Assembly (NCBI RefSeq): GCF_011516935.1
Contig: NZ_WOTF01000017.1
Location: forward strand, 1-49,953
DNA length: 49,953 nt
Direction of reading: 5' to 3'
Source of the DNA: Acetobacter farinalis
GTDB taxonomy: Bacteria > Pseudomonadota > Alphaproteobacteria > Acetobacterales > Acetobacteraceae
Of this stretch, positions 27,993-36,955 are shown one piece after another. A program made the position numbers and the translations under genes. Position 1 is the stretch's first letter; each line of letters starts with the position of its first letter. The notes below the pieces were generated by a model. The model did no database searches and was not told where the DNA came from. It worked only from the letters and a program-made list of their open reading frames with translations.

Positions 27993-29105
27993 ATGCTGAC
28001 ATTTTCTCGTCGCTCCGTTCTGGTTGCGTCCTGCGCCGCGGCTCTTTGCGGGGGAACCCGGCGGGCAATGGCAGCTCCCTCTCTCGCGCCGCGTCCCCTG
28101 GTGTTTGCACACCGGGGGGCCTCCGCCCTGCGGCCGGAACACACCCTCGCCTCTTACGCCAGAGCCATTGCCGATGGTGCGGACTTTGTGGAGCCAGACC
28201 TTGTCCTGACCAAGGATGGCGTGATGGTCTGCCGCCATGAAACCAATATTACCGAAACAACGGATGTGGCACAGCACCCGGAATTTGCCGGACGCAAGCG
28301 CACCACAACCATCGATGGCAGAAACACGACCGGCTGGTTTACAACAGACTTCACGCTGGCCGAGCTGAAAACACTGCGGGCAAAGGAACGTCTGGCCCCT
28401 CTGCGCGCGCATAATACCCGCTATAACGGGCATTTTGACATTCCGACCTTTGAGGAAATGATTGATTTCGTGGCTGCGGAATCCGCCGCACGCGGGCGGG
28501 TGATCGGGCTGATCCCCGAGATCAAGCATTCCACCCATTTCCACACACTGGGGTTTGACCCCGAAGCGCTGTTCCTGCGCACCATTGCCGCGCATTTCTA
28601 CACACGGTCGGCTCCGCTGGAAGTTCAGTCTTTCGAGACTGGAAACCTTCAGCGCATTGGTACGGACGTCAAGGCCATCAACCCGCAGGCACGCCTGATG
28701 CTGCTGATGGGCGAACGCACGAACGTGCCGCCGGATCTGGCCGCCAAAGGTGAGAAAACCACCTTTGGGGACCTGATGCGCCCGGAAGGGCTGAAGGAGG
28801 TGCGGCGCTATGCGGATGTGATCGGACCATCCCTGACCGATCTTATCCCGCGTGATGCGCAGGGCGCCTGGCTTGAACCGTCTACATTGGTCGAGGATGC
28901 CCACGCGGCAGGCCTGCTGGTGCATGCCTATACCTGCCGCCCGGAAAACTACTTCCTGCCGCGCCAACTCCGCAATGCGGAGGGGGATGCCGCCCGCAAT
29001 GTTGCCGGGTCTGTTGCCGAAATCCGCCGCTATCTGGACATGGGTCTGGACGGCTTCTTTACGGATGACCCGGCCATTGGCCGCATGGCGGTGGATCAGG
29101 CCTGA
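27993..29105 (+). CDS. glpQ: Glycerophosphodiester phosphodiesterase, Tat-exported
   Basis: GDPD-family enzyme of 370 aa that hydrolyses glycerophosphodiesters to glycerol-3-phosphate and an alcohol. A twin-arginine signal (SRRSVLVASCAAALCGG) points to export as a folded protein, probably to the periplasm. The catalytic elements are clear: FAHRGASALRPEHT, the metal-binding EPDLVLTKDGVMV then RHE, LIPEIKHST, and the closing DGFFTDDP. GAGG lies about 8 nt before the ATG. It sits 10 nt after the TonB receptor and is almost certainly co-transcribed, suggesting uptake and periplasmic breakdown of a phosphodiester. The 3' end overlaps metF by 10 nt, tail to tail. Confidence 0.93.
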   Translation: MLTFSRRSVLVASCAAALCGGTRRAMAAPSLAPRPLVFAHRGASALRPEHTLASYARAIADGADFVEPDLVLTKDGVMVCRHETNITETTDVAQHPEFAGRKRTTTIDGRNTTGWFTTDFTLAELKTLRAKERLAPLRAHNTRYNGHFDIPTFEEMIDFVAAESAARGRVIGLIPEIKHSTHFHTLGFDPEALFLRTIAAHFYTRSAPLEVQSFETGNLQRIGTDVKAINPQARLMLLMGERTNVPPDLAAKGEKTTFGDLMRPEGLKEVRRYADVIGPSLTDLIPRDAQGAWLEPSTLVEDAHAAGLLVHAYTCRPENYFLPRQLRNAEGDAARNVAGSVAEIRRYLDMGLDGFFTDDPAIGRMAVDQA

Positions 29106-30022
29106 AGAGCAGGCATCACCCCGAGCAGGCGGCACAGGGCATAGCTCGGCTCCGCCCTGTTCAGGGTATAGATATGCAGGTGCTCGACACCCTCTGCCAG
29201 CAGGGTGCGGCACAGCTCCGCCGCAAGAGCGGTGGTGACCATGGCGCGGGCTTCCGGGTGGGCATCCAGCCCATCCAGTGTAGCCCGCAGCGTTTCCGGA
29301 ATACCGGCCCCGCATAACTCCGCAAATTTATACGCCTGCGCGACATTGGCGATAGGCAGGATACCCGGCACGATGGGCGCTGTGATGCCTGCGGCCACGG
29401 CTCTGTCCCGAAAGCGCAGGAAGGCTTCCGGCACGAAAAAGAACTGTGTGATGGCGCGGGTGGCCCCGGCATCCAGCTTGGCTTTCAGATACTCTATATC
29501 TTTCTGCGGGCTGACCGCTTCAGGGTGTGTTTCCGGATATGCCGCAACAGAAATTTCAAAATCCGCAACGGTCTTCAGGCCTTTCACAAGGTCTGCCGCA
29601 TGGGCGTATCCCCCCGGATGCGGCTCAAACCGGCTACCCGGAGTGCCGGGGTCCCCCCGCAGCGCCACAATATGGCGCACACCCGCGGCCCAGTATTCCT
29701 GCGCTACGGCGTTCACATCCTCCCGCGTTGCGCCGACACAGGTCAGATGCCCGGCAACAGGGCCAACACCCTGCCGAACCATCTCTGCCGTGGTGGCAAG
29801 TGTGCGGTCCCGCGTGGTGCCCCCGGCCCCGTATGTGACAGACAGGAACTCCGGCGCGAAGCCAGCCAACGTTGCCACCGTTTGCTGGAGGCTCCGGGCT
29901 GCGCCCTCGGTTTTAGGCGGAAAGAATTCAAAGGAAATAACCGGTGTTTTCACGGAAGACCGCGCCGGGGCAACAGGAAAGCCAGACACAGGGGGCCGGG
30001 TGCCTGAAGGAAAATACTGCAT
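29096..30022 (-). CDS. metF: 5,10-methylenetetrahydrofolate reductase
   Basis: Flavoprotein of 308 aa that reduces methylene-THF to 5-methyl-THF, the methyl donor for methionine synthase. Family landmarks are SFEFFPPKTEGA, LSVTYGAGGTTRDRTL, HLTCVGATREDV, IVALRGDPGTPG, VAAYPETHPEA, ITQFFFVPEAFLRF, PIVPGILPIAN and HLHIYTLNR near the end. The ATG at 30022 follows AAAGG and eight T residues, a clear ribosome binding site; the open frame runs further to 30085 into the preceding gene. It lies downstream of the ArsR-methyltransferase gene on the same strand, separated by 41 nt, forming a probable methionine-cycle operon. metE lies on the other side of the regulator. Confidence 0.95.
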   Translation of the reverse strand: MQYFPSGTRPPVSGFPVAPARSSVKTPVISFEFFPPKTEGAARSLQQTVATLAGFAPEFLSVTYGAGGTTRDRTLATTAEMVRQGVGPVAGHLTCVGATREDVNAVAQEYWAAGVRHIVALRGDPGTPGSRFEPHPGGYAHAADLVKGLKTVADFEISVAAYPETHPEAVSPQKDIEYLKAKLDAGATRAITQFFFVPEAFLRFRDRAVAAGITAPIVPGILPIANVAQAYKFAELCGAGIPETLRATLDGLDAHPEARAMVTTALAAELCRTLLAEGVEHLHIYTLNRAEPSYALCRLLGVMPALQA

Positions 30023-30063
30023 AAAAAAAACCTTTGGAGACAACGGAGAACAAGAGAAACACT

Positions 30064-31011
30064 CTAGACGCGGCACCCTAGCCACAGCCTGACGGTCAGC
30101 CTGCCTTTAAGCTGCATGACCTCAACGCAGGACAAGCCTGCGGCCTGAAACCATTTCTTGATCTGCTGATCAGAAAAGCCGAGCCATACATGGGCGTCCC
30201 GCTCGCGCAGGTCATCCCGGTCATGGGGTGCGAAATCCACCACCAACAGGCGTCCGCCTTTTGCAAGAATACGCCCGGCCTCCGCAATGGCAGCGGCTGG
30301 CTGTTGCGCATAATGCAAAACCTGATTCATTACCGCCAGATCAGCACTTTCCGCAGGTAATGGGAGGGAGTACATATCCCCCTGCCGCAGGTCCACACCA
30401 GGCAGGCCAGCTTCTGCCAACCGGATACGCGCCACGCGCAACATGGCGGGGCTGCGGTCATACCCGATCACGGTTCCGGCCTGCGCGCCCAGCACCCTGA
30501 TCATATGCCCGGTGCCCGTGCCGATATCGACCAGCGTGCCACACGGCTCCGACCCCAGAATCTGACGAATGGCCTTTTCCACGGCATCATCCGCCACATG
30601 CAGGGCGCGGATGGCATCCCACTCCGCTGCATGGGTTTCAAAATACACATCCGCCGCCGCGGCTCGCACGGCTTTCACGGCCTCAAGGCGGGCAATATCA
30701 GCCAGAGCCTCTGCATCCGGCTGCCCCTGCCCCGCGCCATCCGGCCCGGCATCCCACTGCTGCATGGCGGCAAAAACAGGGGACACCAGATAGTCCTCCC
30801 CTAGTGTGAGAAAAACCCAGTTTCCTTCCTTGCGTCGGTGCACAAGGCCACTCTGCACAAGGATTTTCACATGACGGGAGACGCGCGGCTGGCTTTGCCC
30901 CAACACTTGGGCAAGCTCTCCCACCGAGAGTTCCATCACACGCAGAAGAGCAAGAATTCTCAGCCGGGTGGGGTCCGCCAGCGCCTGAAAAAGGAGAAGG
31001 GTGAGTGACAT
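30064..31011 (-). CDS. ArsR-type regulator fused to a SAM-dependent methyltransferase
   Basis: Protein of 315 aa with two domains. Residues 1 to about 85 form an ArsR winged helix (FQALADPTRLRILALLRVMELSVGELAQVL, QSQPRVSRHVKILVQSGLV) without the Cys metal-binding motif of arsenic sensors. Residues about 135-300 are a class I methyltransferase with the SAM motif VDIGTGTGHMIRVLG, an acidic YDRSPAML loop, QGDMYSLPLPAESADLAVMNQVLHY and GRLLVVDF. Such fusions commonly lie next to metF in alphaproteobacteria and are thought to sense SAM or SAH and control methionine genes; that role is inferred here. It starts about 80 nt from the metE riboswitch, diverging from metE. Confidence 0.9.
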   Translation of the reverse strand: MSLTLLLFQALADPTRLRILALLRVMELSVGELAQVLGQSQPRVSRHVKILVQSGLVHRRKEGNWVFLTLGEDYLVSPVFAAMQQWDAGPDGAGQGQPDAEALADIARLEAVKAVRAAAADVYFETHAAEWDAIRALHVADDAVEKAIRQILGSEPCGTLVDIGTGTGHMIRVLGAQAGTVIGYDRSPAMLRVARIRLAEAGLPGVDLRQGDMYSLPLPAESADLAVMNQVLHYAQQPAAAIAEAGRILAKGGRLLVVDFAPHDRDDLRERDAHVWLGFSDQQIKKWFQAAGLSCVEVMQLKGRLTVRLWLGCRV

Positions 31012-31084
31012 GAGAATAGGTATATAACGAATTCCTTATATTCACAAGCACCTTGACTCCCCGCCTCGACGGGTGTCTGGTTCG

Positions 31085-31270
31085 CGCTGTCATGGTTCGT
31101 CACGCTCGCACTCTGCGGGGTGACGCCAAGAGGGAAGCTGGTGAAAACCCGGCACTGCCCCCGCAACTGTAAGCGGTGAGCACCTGTCCATTCATGCCAC
31201 TGGGGCATTCGCCCCGGGAAGGCCGGACCGTGTGTAGAGACCCGCAAGTCAGGAGACCTGCCACGACACA
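31085..31270 (+). ncRNA. Cobalamin riboswitch upstream of metE
   Basis: The core is nearly consensus: GGGAAGCTGGTGAAAA, CCGGCACTGCCCCCGC, AACTGTAAGCGG, then GCCACTGGGGCATTCGCCCC, GGGAAGG and the B12 box AAGTCAGGAGACCTGCC at 31246-31262. AdoCbl binding should switch off metE, so methionine is made by the B12-dependent enzyme when cobalamin is available (well known for such arrangements). The exact 5' boundary is approximate. An expression platform of about 120 nt follows. Confidence 0.93.
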
Positions 31271-31356
31271 CAGAATCCTCCGGCGGGGTGTCCGGGCGGG
31301 TCAGGACCAGTGCTGCGCGGAAGGCAACGCCCGCGCAAACCCTGCCCTGCGCCTGT

Positions 31357-31377
31357 CTTGTCACTCTGCCTGACAAG
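31357..31377 (+). promoter_or_regulatory. metE: Hairpin next to the metE ribosome binding site
   Basis: CTTGTCA and TGACAAG form a 7-bp stem with a 7-nt loop, ending 4 nt before AGAAGG, the metE Shine-Dalgarno. It probably belongs to the riboswitch expression platform and may affect ribosome access, though the pairing partner is not established. Confidence 0.5.
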
Positions 31378-31391
31378 AAAAGAAGGTTATG

Positions 31392-33845
31392 ATGACTGTT
31401 ACTGTTGCCACATTGGGCTTTCCACGCATCGGGGCAAGGCGTGAGCTGAAAACGGCTCTGGAGCACTACTGGAACGGACAGGGTTCCGCCGCCGATCTGC
31501 TTTCCGCCGCTGCCAGCCTGCGCAAGGCGGCATGGGAGCGCCAGCGTGCTCTGGGCGTGGATGCCATCCCCTCCAACGATTTTTCATTCTACGACCATGT
31601 TCTGGACACCTCCGCGATGGTGGGAGCCATACCACCCCGCTTTGAGTTTTCCGGAAACAGGGTTGATCTGGACACCTATTTTGCCATGGCGCGGGGTCGC
31701 TCCGCTGAGACCGGGGGTAATGACGCCGGCGCAGCCTGCTCGCATGGGGGCGAGATCGAAACCGAAGCTGGCACTGGCGTCAACACCGGAACTGTAGCCG
31801 AGGAAATGACGAAGTGGTTTGACACCAACTATCATTATCTCGTGCCTGAACTTGAGGAAGAACAGGTTTTCAGGCTCACTTCCACCAAATGTGTGGAGGA
31901 GTTTCTGGAAGCCAAGGCGCTCGGAATTATCACCCGGCCGGTTCTGCTCGGACCGGTAACATTCCTGCTGCTGAGCAAGGCACAGGGAAAACCCTTTGAC
32001 ACGCTGACACTACTCCCGCGCCTGCTGCCTATCTATGTGGACGTTCTGCGCAGGCTGGCCGCAGCCGGGGCGGACTGGGTGCAGATGGATGAGCCCGCTC
32101 TGGTGCTGGACCTGAGCGAGACGGCACGGGCGGCGTTTGCTCCGGCCTATGCGGCGCTGACGCAGGCCGCCCCAACCTTGCGCCTGATGCTGGCAACCTA
32201 TTTTGGCGCGCTGGAAGAAAACCTGCCCATCGCCCTCAGCCTGCCAGTGCACGGGCTGCATGTGGACCTTGTGCGCGCCCCGGCACAGCTTGCCGATGTG
32301 CTGGCAGGCGCACGGGCGGACCTGACCCTTTCTCTGGGCGTGCTGGACGGGCGCAATATCTGGCGGGCTGACCTGAACGCGCTTCTGGCCCAGCTCGCGC
32401 CACTTGCGGCCTCCGGGCGGGCGCTTGTGCTGGCTCCTTCGTGCTCCCTCCTGCATGTGCCCCTTGATCTGGAACGGGAGACGGATCTGGATGCAGAGAT
32501 AAAATCCTGGCTGGCATTTGCGGTACAGAAAATCTCGGAACTGCGCGTTCTGGCTGATGCTCTGAACATCGGGCCAACGAACGTAGCTGCGGGTGCAACA
32601 AAGAACAACGCCACGGGTTTATCAGAGTGGGGGCCAGAGGGCGTAACGGATGGATGGCGGGAACATATGCGGGCGGCATTCGAGGCCTCAGCCCGTGCGG
32701 TGGCAACACGCCGCACCTCCCCCAGAATTCACGCGCAGGCGGTGCAGCAGCGCGCAGCCTCTGTAACCGGAAAAATGGTTCAGCGCTCCTCACCTTTCCC
32801 GGAGCGCCGCGTACAGCAGAAGGCCGCTCTGGGCCTGCCGCTGTTCCCCACCACCACCATTGGTTCCTTCCCGCAGACAGCGGACGTGCGCAAGGCCCGC
32901 GCGGCACATGCAAAAGGAACGCTGAGCACCGAGGCTTATCAGCGGTTCCTGCGGAACGAGATTGCTTCCGCCGTGGCGTGGCAGCATGAGGTGGAGCTGG
33001 ATGTGCTGGTGCATGGTGAGTTTGAACGTAATGACATGGTGCAGTATTTTGGCGAACAGCTCTCCGGTTTTGCGTTTACAAAGCATGCGTGGGTGCAGTC
33101 CTACGGGTCCCGCTCTGTCCGGCCACCCATTATCTTCGGCGATGTGGCACGCCCTGCCCCGATGACGGTAGCATGGTGGGCCTATGCGCAGAGCCTGACG
33201 AAGCGCCCCATGAAAGGCATGCTGACCGGGCCGGTCACTCTTCTGAACTGGTCCTTCGTGCGGGATGACCAGCCCCGCAGCGCAACCTGCCTGCATCTGG
33301 CGCTGGCTGTGCGGGATGAAGTGCTGGACCTTGAAAAAGCCGGTGCAGAAATCATCCAGATTGATGAGGCTGCCCTGCGTGAGGGCCTGCCCCTGCGCCG
33401 TGCTGAACGGCAGCGTTATCTGGACTGGGCGGTGTCCTGCTTCCAGATTGCGGCCTCAGGTGTTGCGGACAGAACCCAGATCCATACACACATGTGTTAT
33501 TCCGAATTCAATGACATTCTTGAGGCCATTGCTGCCATGGACGCCGATGTGATTTCCATTGAGACCGCACGCTCCAGAATGGAACTTCTGGACGCATTTG
33601 CAAAGTTTGACTACCCGGCTGAGATTGGACCGGGCGTGTATGATATTCACTCACCCCGCGTGCCGGAAACCGCCAGTATGACACGACTGCTGAAAGAGGC
33701 ACAGCTCTACCTGAAAGCTGAGCATATCTGGGTAAATCCTGATTGCGGGTTAAAGACGCGCACATGGGCGGACGTGAAACCCTCCATCCGGAATATGGTT
33801 GCAGCGGCGCGGGAGATGCGGGAGGCGATGAGGAAGGCGAACTGA
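31392..33845 (+). CDS. metE: Cobalamin-independent methionine synthase
   Basis: Zinc enzyme that transfers the methyl group of 5-methyl-THF polyglutamate to homocysteine. Both halves are present: N-terminal ATLGFPRIGARRELK, EMTKWFDTNYHYLVPE and LLGPVTFLLLSK; C-terminal LFPTTTIGSFPQT, HGEFERNDMVQYF, LTGPVTLLNWSFVRDD, and zinc ligands in HTHMCYSEF and NPDCGLKTR. At 817 aa it is longer than the usual 750-770. A Gly/Glu/Thr-rich insert of about 25 residues (about 112-137) just before EEMTKWF accounts for part of this. Two ATG codons are adjacent (31389, 31392); AGAAGG at 31381-31386 is better spaced for the second. It is controlled by the cobalamin riboswitch upstream. It converges with cobU. Confidence 0.95.
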   Translation: MTVTVATLGFPRIGARRELKTALEHYWNGQGSAADLLSAAASLRKAAWERQRALGVDAIPSNDFSFYDHVLDTSAMVGAIPPRFEFSGNRVDLDTYFAMARGRSAETGGNDAGAACSHGGEIETEAGTGVNTGTVAEEMTKWFDTNYHYLVPELEEEQVFRLTSTKCVEEFLEAKALGIITRPVLLGPVTFLLLSKAQGKPFDTLTLLPRLLPIYVDVLRRLAAAGADWVQMDEPALVLDLSETARAAFAPAYAALTQAAPTLRLMLATYFGALEENLPIALSLPVHGLHVDLVRAPAQLADVLAGARADLTLSLGVLDGRNIWRADLNALLAQLAPLAASGRALVLAPSCSLLHVPLDLERETDLDAEIKSWLAFAVQKISELRVLADALNIGPTNVAAGATKNNATGLSEWGPEGVTDGWREHMRAAFEASARAVATRRTSPRIHAQAVQQRAASVTGKMVQRSSPFPERRVQQKAALGLPLFPTTTIGSFPQTADVRKARAAHAKGTLSTEAYQRFLRNEIASAVAWQHEVELDVLVHGEFERNDMVQYFGEQLSGFAFTKHAWVQSYGSRSVRPPIIFGDVARPAPMTVAWWAYAQSLTKRPMKGMLTGPVTLLNWSFVRDDQPRSATCLHLALAVRDEVLDLEKAGAEIIQIDEAALREGLPLRRAERQRYLDWAVSCFQIAASGVADRTQIHTHMCYSEFNDILEAIAAMDADVISIETARSRMELLDAFAKFDYPAEIGPGVYDIHSPRVPETASMTRLLKEAQLYLKAEHIWVNPDCGLKTRTWADVKPSIRNMVAAAREMREAMRKAN

Positions 33846-33888
33846 AACTCCCCTCCCCTGCCAGCCTTCCCCGACCTGATCTGGTCCA

Positions 33889-33908
33889 CCCGGCTCAGTT
33901 CAGCCGGG
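33889..33908. repeat. Hairpin between convergent metE and cobU
   Basis: CCCGGCT, loop CAGTTC, AGCCGGG: a 7-bp stem in the 54-nt gap, slightly overlapping the cobU stop. There is no T-run on either strand. It may act as a shared 3' boundary. Confidence 0.45.
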
Positions 33909-34550
33909 GGAGGTCTCTTTGAGAACAAGCGGTAGCCCTGCTGCAATAAACAGGACTTTTCCAACATGTTCCGCAAGGGTCTGATGCAGGAAACCGGCTT
34001 CATCCCGAAACTGTCTGGCAAGCTTGTTTTCGGGCACGATGCCCAGCCCGACCTCGTTCCCCACCAGCACGGTAGGGGCACGGCGCTCAGAAAGTGCCGC
34101 GATAAGGGCCTGTCGGGCGGCGGGGATGGCGTGACCTTCAAGCAGAAGATTGGTCAACCACAGGGTCAGGCAGTCCAGCAGCAGAGGGCGCTCCGCGTGA
34201 GCGCGCAGCACAGCAGGTACATCGATGGGGTCCTCCACCGTTATCCAGCCTTCCGCCCGACCGGCGCGATGATGGGTGATACGCTCCTGCATTTCCGCAT
34301 CAAACGCGCGGCCTGTGGCCAGATAGACCCATGGGGCGGGCAGAGCCGTTATCAACGTTTCAGCGTGGCGGCTTTTGCCAGATCGCGCTCCACCAAGAAC
34401 CAGTGTTGCACCGGGCAGGCCCGCGCCCGGCGGGGTAGCCTCTTCCTGTGGTGCACTCGCCCGATCAGGTGCCTGCGCGGGCGCGGGCTGCTCGTTCGGC
34501 GTGGCATCCGCCGGGTGAGCGGGGGCTGTCTTGAGCCTGAAGGTGTTCAT
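33900..34550 (-). CDS. cobU: Adenosylcobinamide kinase / adenosylcobinamide-phosphate guanylyltransferase
   Basis: Bifunctional enzyme (CobU, called CobP in the aerobic pathway), 216 aa. It phosphorylates adenosylcobinamide and then attaches GMP to give AdoCbi-GDP for CobS. The P-loop GGARSGKS sits at about residue 53 after a Pro/Ala-rich N-terminal extension of about 45 residues that is not typical of the family. ITHHRAGR holds the guanylylated His; LLLDCLTLWLTNLL and GNEVGLGIVPENKLARQFRDEAG follow, both hallmark motifs. It starts 60 nt from divergent cobT, so the small gap must hold both promoters unless expression comes from elsewhere. Confidence 0.95.
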   Translation of the reverse strand: MNTFRLKTAPAHPADATPNEQPAPAQAPDRASAPQEEATPPGAGLPGATLVLGGARSGKSRHAETLITALPAPWVYLATGRAFDAEMQERITHHRAGRAEGWITVEDPIDVPAVLRAHAERPLLLDCLTLWLTNLLLEGHAIPAARQALIAALSERRAPTVLVGNEVGLGIVPENKLARQFRDEAGFLHQTLAEHVGKVLFIAAGLPLVLKETSPG

Positions 34551-34610
34551 GCGCTATCCGCTTTCTGCTGCCGTTTGCATGGGCGCGTATAACAGCACAC
34601 AATCAGGGCC

Positions 34611-35717
34611 ATGCCACCAATCTCTTCCTCTTCCCCTCCCCCTTCCGTTCCTTTTTCCAGCCTTGCCGCGTTGCGGGCAGCCTGCACGGCATTGCCGGGG
34701 GTGGATACCTCCGTGCAGCAGGGCATTGCCGTGCGGGAAGCCACCCTGACCAAACCGGCAGGCAGCCTCGGGCGGCTGGAAGAGCTGACACTCTGGCTGG
34801 GCGGCTGGCAAAAGCGCATCCACCCCCGACTTGAAGCCGTGCAGGTACTGATTTTTGCGGGCAACCACGGCGTGGTGCAGCAGGGGGTGTCCCCCTGGCC
34901 GCAGGATGTAACAGCCCAGATGGTGCAGAATTTTGAACAGGGTGGCGCCGCCATCAACCAGCTTGCCCGCACAGCACAGGCCACCCTGCGCGTGGTGCCG
35001 GTGCAGAACCTGACGCCGACAGCTGATTTCACAACCGCCCCGGCCATGACGGAAGCAGCGTTTCTGGAGGCTGTCCGCACAGGGTATGAAGCCGTGCCAC
35101 AGGAGTGCGACCTTCTGTGCCTGGGGGAAATGGGCATTGGCAACACCACGGCGGCCGCAGCTATGGCAGCAGGGCTGTTTGGCGGCCACGGGGCCGACTG
35201 GGCCGGGCGTGGCACAGGGCTGGATGCCCCCGGCGTGGCCCACAAGGCGCTGGTGATCGAGACTGCTCTGGCACACCATGCAGCGCAAATGCTTCCGTCT
35301 GAAAAAACCACGGGTATGCCTGCTTCCGGTGCAGGCGGCCCCACCGGGTTTGACCCGCTGGAGGTTGCCCGCAGGCTGGGCGGGTATGAACTGGCGGCTT
35401 TGCTGGGAGCAACGCTTGCAGCACGACACGTCGGCATTCCGGTGCTGCTGGATGGCTTTGTGTGCACGGCAGCGGTAGCCCCTCTGGCGCAACTGGCGGC
35501 CGGAGGGCTGGACCATACGCGCCTCTCCCACTGTTCTGCAGAGGCCGGGCATGCGCGGCTGGCGGAAAAGCTGGCACTTGCTCCCTTGCTGGACCTCGGC
35601 CTGCGGCTGGGGGAAGCCTCTGGCGCAGCGCTGGCGGTTCCGCTGCTCCGTGCGGCGGTGGCCTGCCATACCGGCATGGCGACCTTCGCACAGGCCGCTG
35701 TTTCAGGCCGGACATGA
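34611..35717 (+). CDS. cobT: Nicotinate-nucleotide-dimethylbenzimidazole phosphoribosyltransferase
   Basis: Enzyme of 368 aa that makes alpha-ribazole phosphate from DMB and nicotinate mononucleotide, the lower-ligand branch of B12 synthesis. Family motifs include [36 protein letters not shown], the [17 protein letters not shown] phosphate loop, GTGLD and [14 protein letters not shown]; the catalytic Glu lies near the C-terminal SHCSAEAGH region. The start follows a weak AGGG. Its TGA overlaps the cobS ATG (ATGA at 35714-35717), so the two are translationally coupled. It uses the DMB made by BluB, whose gene is also in this window. Confidence 0.95.
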   Translation: MPPISSSSPPPSVPFSSLAALRAACTALPGVDTSVQQGIAVREATLTKPAGSLGRLEELTLWLGGWQKRIHPRLEAVQVLIFAGNHGVVQQGVSPWPQDVTAQMVQNFEQGGAAINQLARTAQATLRVVPVQNLTPTADFTTAPAMTEAAFLEAVRTGYEAVPQECDLLCLGEMGIGNTTAAAAMAAGLFGGHGADWAGRGTGLDAPGVAHKALVIETALAHHAAQMLPSEKTTGMPASGAGGPTGFDPLEVARRLGGYELAALLGATLAARHVGIPVLLDGFVCTAAVAPLAQLAAGGLDHTRLSHCSAEAGHARLAEKLALAPLLDLGLRLGEASGAALAVPLLRAAVACHTGMATFAQAAVSGRT

Positions 35718-36640
35718 CGCACCCGTCAACGCCCCCATCAGCGCCTTGCCCTGACTCCTTTATGGCACGCAGGCGGCTTGATCTGGCTTGCGGACTGGGT
35801 TTGCTGAGCCGCCTGCCGGTGAACTGGCTGCTCTCTCCCGCCCAACGGGCCAGCACAGCGCTCTGGCCGCTGAGCCGCTCCATCTGGTGCTGGCCGGTTC
35901 TGGGGGCCGCACTGGGCGGGCTGGTAGGGGCAGTATTCTGCCTGCTGCGGCTCTGTCATGTGGCCGCCCTGCCCGCCGCAGGGCTGGCGCTGGCTTTCCA
36001 GTGCGTGCTGACAGGCGGCCTTCATGAAGACGGTCTGGCAGATATGGCCGATGGCTGCGGCGGCACCACGCGGGAGCGGCGGCTGGAGATCATGCGTGAT
36101 AGCCGGATTGGCAGTTATGGCGTGCTGGCACTGTGCCTGAGCCTACTGGTGCGGGCCTCTGCCGTGGCGGCTCTGCCCGCCTGTGCGGCGATGCTGGCGC
36201 TGGCTATTTCAGGATGTCTGGCACGGGCGGCACTACTGGTGCTACCCGCCTCCCTGCCTCCGGCCCGCCCGGATGGTCTGGCGCACTCCCTTACTCCGCT
36301 CCCACGCGGCCCGTTGTGGGTTGGGCTGGGGCTGGCGGCAGGAAGTGTCGTGGGACTGGCGGGGGGGATGGGCCTGAGTGGTACATGGGCTGATGCATCG
36401 ATTGGCACGCAGGCTGGTGCTTGGACTTTTGTATGGACCGGGGCCGGAACAGGTCATCCCTCTGCCCTGTTCACCACCCTGCTGATCTGCCTTGTGGCAG
36501 CGGGAGCCACACTGGCCGCTGCGACATTTGTCGGGTTTGCTGCCCGCCGCCTGCTGGGTGGCTATACGGGGGATGTACTGGGGGCGGCGGCGGTGTTAAC
36601 AGAATGCTGTATACTGGCGGGGCTCACCGCGCTTTTATAA
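35714..36640 (+). CDS. cobS: Adenosylcobinamide-GDP ribazoletransferase
   Basis: Integral membrane enzyme of 308 aa (CobS, CobV in the aerobic pathway) that joins AdoCbi-GDP to alpha-ribazole or its phosphate, the final assembly of the nucleotide loop. Evidence: LGLLSRLPV near the start, the conserved acidic motif [36 protein letters not shown], and several hydrophobic helices ending in [15 protein letters not shown]. The start is the ATG inside the cobT stop, although the frame is open further upstream. A Gly/Thr/Trp-rich loop (about residues 215-245) is longer than usual. It is the last gene of the cobTS unit. Confidence 0.94.
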   Translation: MTHPSTPPSAPCPDSFMARRRLDLACGLGLLSRLPVNWLLSPAQRASTALWPLSRSIWCWPVLGAALGGLVGAVFCLLRLCHVAALPAAGLALAFQCVLTGGLHEDGLADMADGCGGTTRERRLEIMRDSRIGSYGVLALCLSLLVRASAVAALPACAAMLALAISGCLARAALLVLPASLPPARPDGLAHSLTPLPRGPLWVGLGLAAGSVVGLAGGMGLSGTWADASIGTQAGAWTFVWTGAGTGHPSALFTTLLICLVAAGATLAAATFVGFAARRLLGGYTGDVLGAAAVLTECCILAGLTALL

Positions 36641-36955
36641 AAAACACCCCGACAGCAGATAGGCTTTTTATACCCTCCGGCCACCATCATCGGACACCCG
36701 ATAAACCGGCCTCATCAGGAATACGCACAAAGATGCGGCTACCGGATTGGCTTTGCAGAGGCACCGGAACACGCAGGACATACCCGGATGTCAAACCACA
36801 AAGCTCTGCCGTGTAGATAAAACGGCTGATCTGACAACGGCTCTGGTGGAAACTCAGGCAGAGGTTCTGGCATGACGTGTGGCCAGACACAGTCCGGTGC
36901 GGGCAAAACAGCAAAGCCAGCGGGAGACAGACCGGCGACGGTATGAATTGACACA
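36641..36955. other. Intergenic region between cobS and the second riboswitch
   Basis: About 315 bases. Two overlapping - strand frames (36687-36956 and 36739-37014) are open, and parts look protein-like (PQMLFLVWTVPPGVSIHTVAG in one, TSGYVLRVPVPLQSQSG in the other). Neither has a start signal or a known family, and the right part overlaps the riboswitch. It could be a decayed gene. The promoter for the cbtBA transcript should lie here. Confidence 0.35.
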
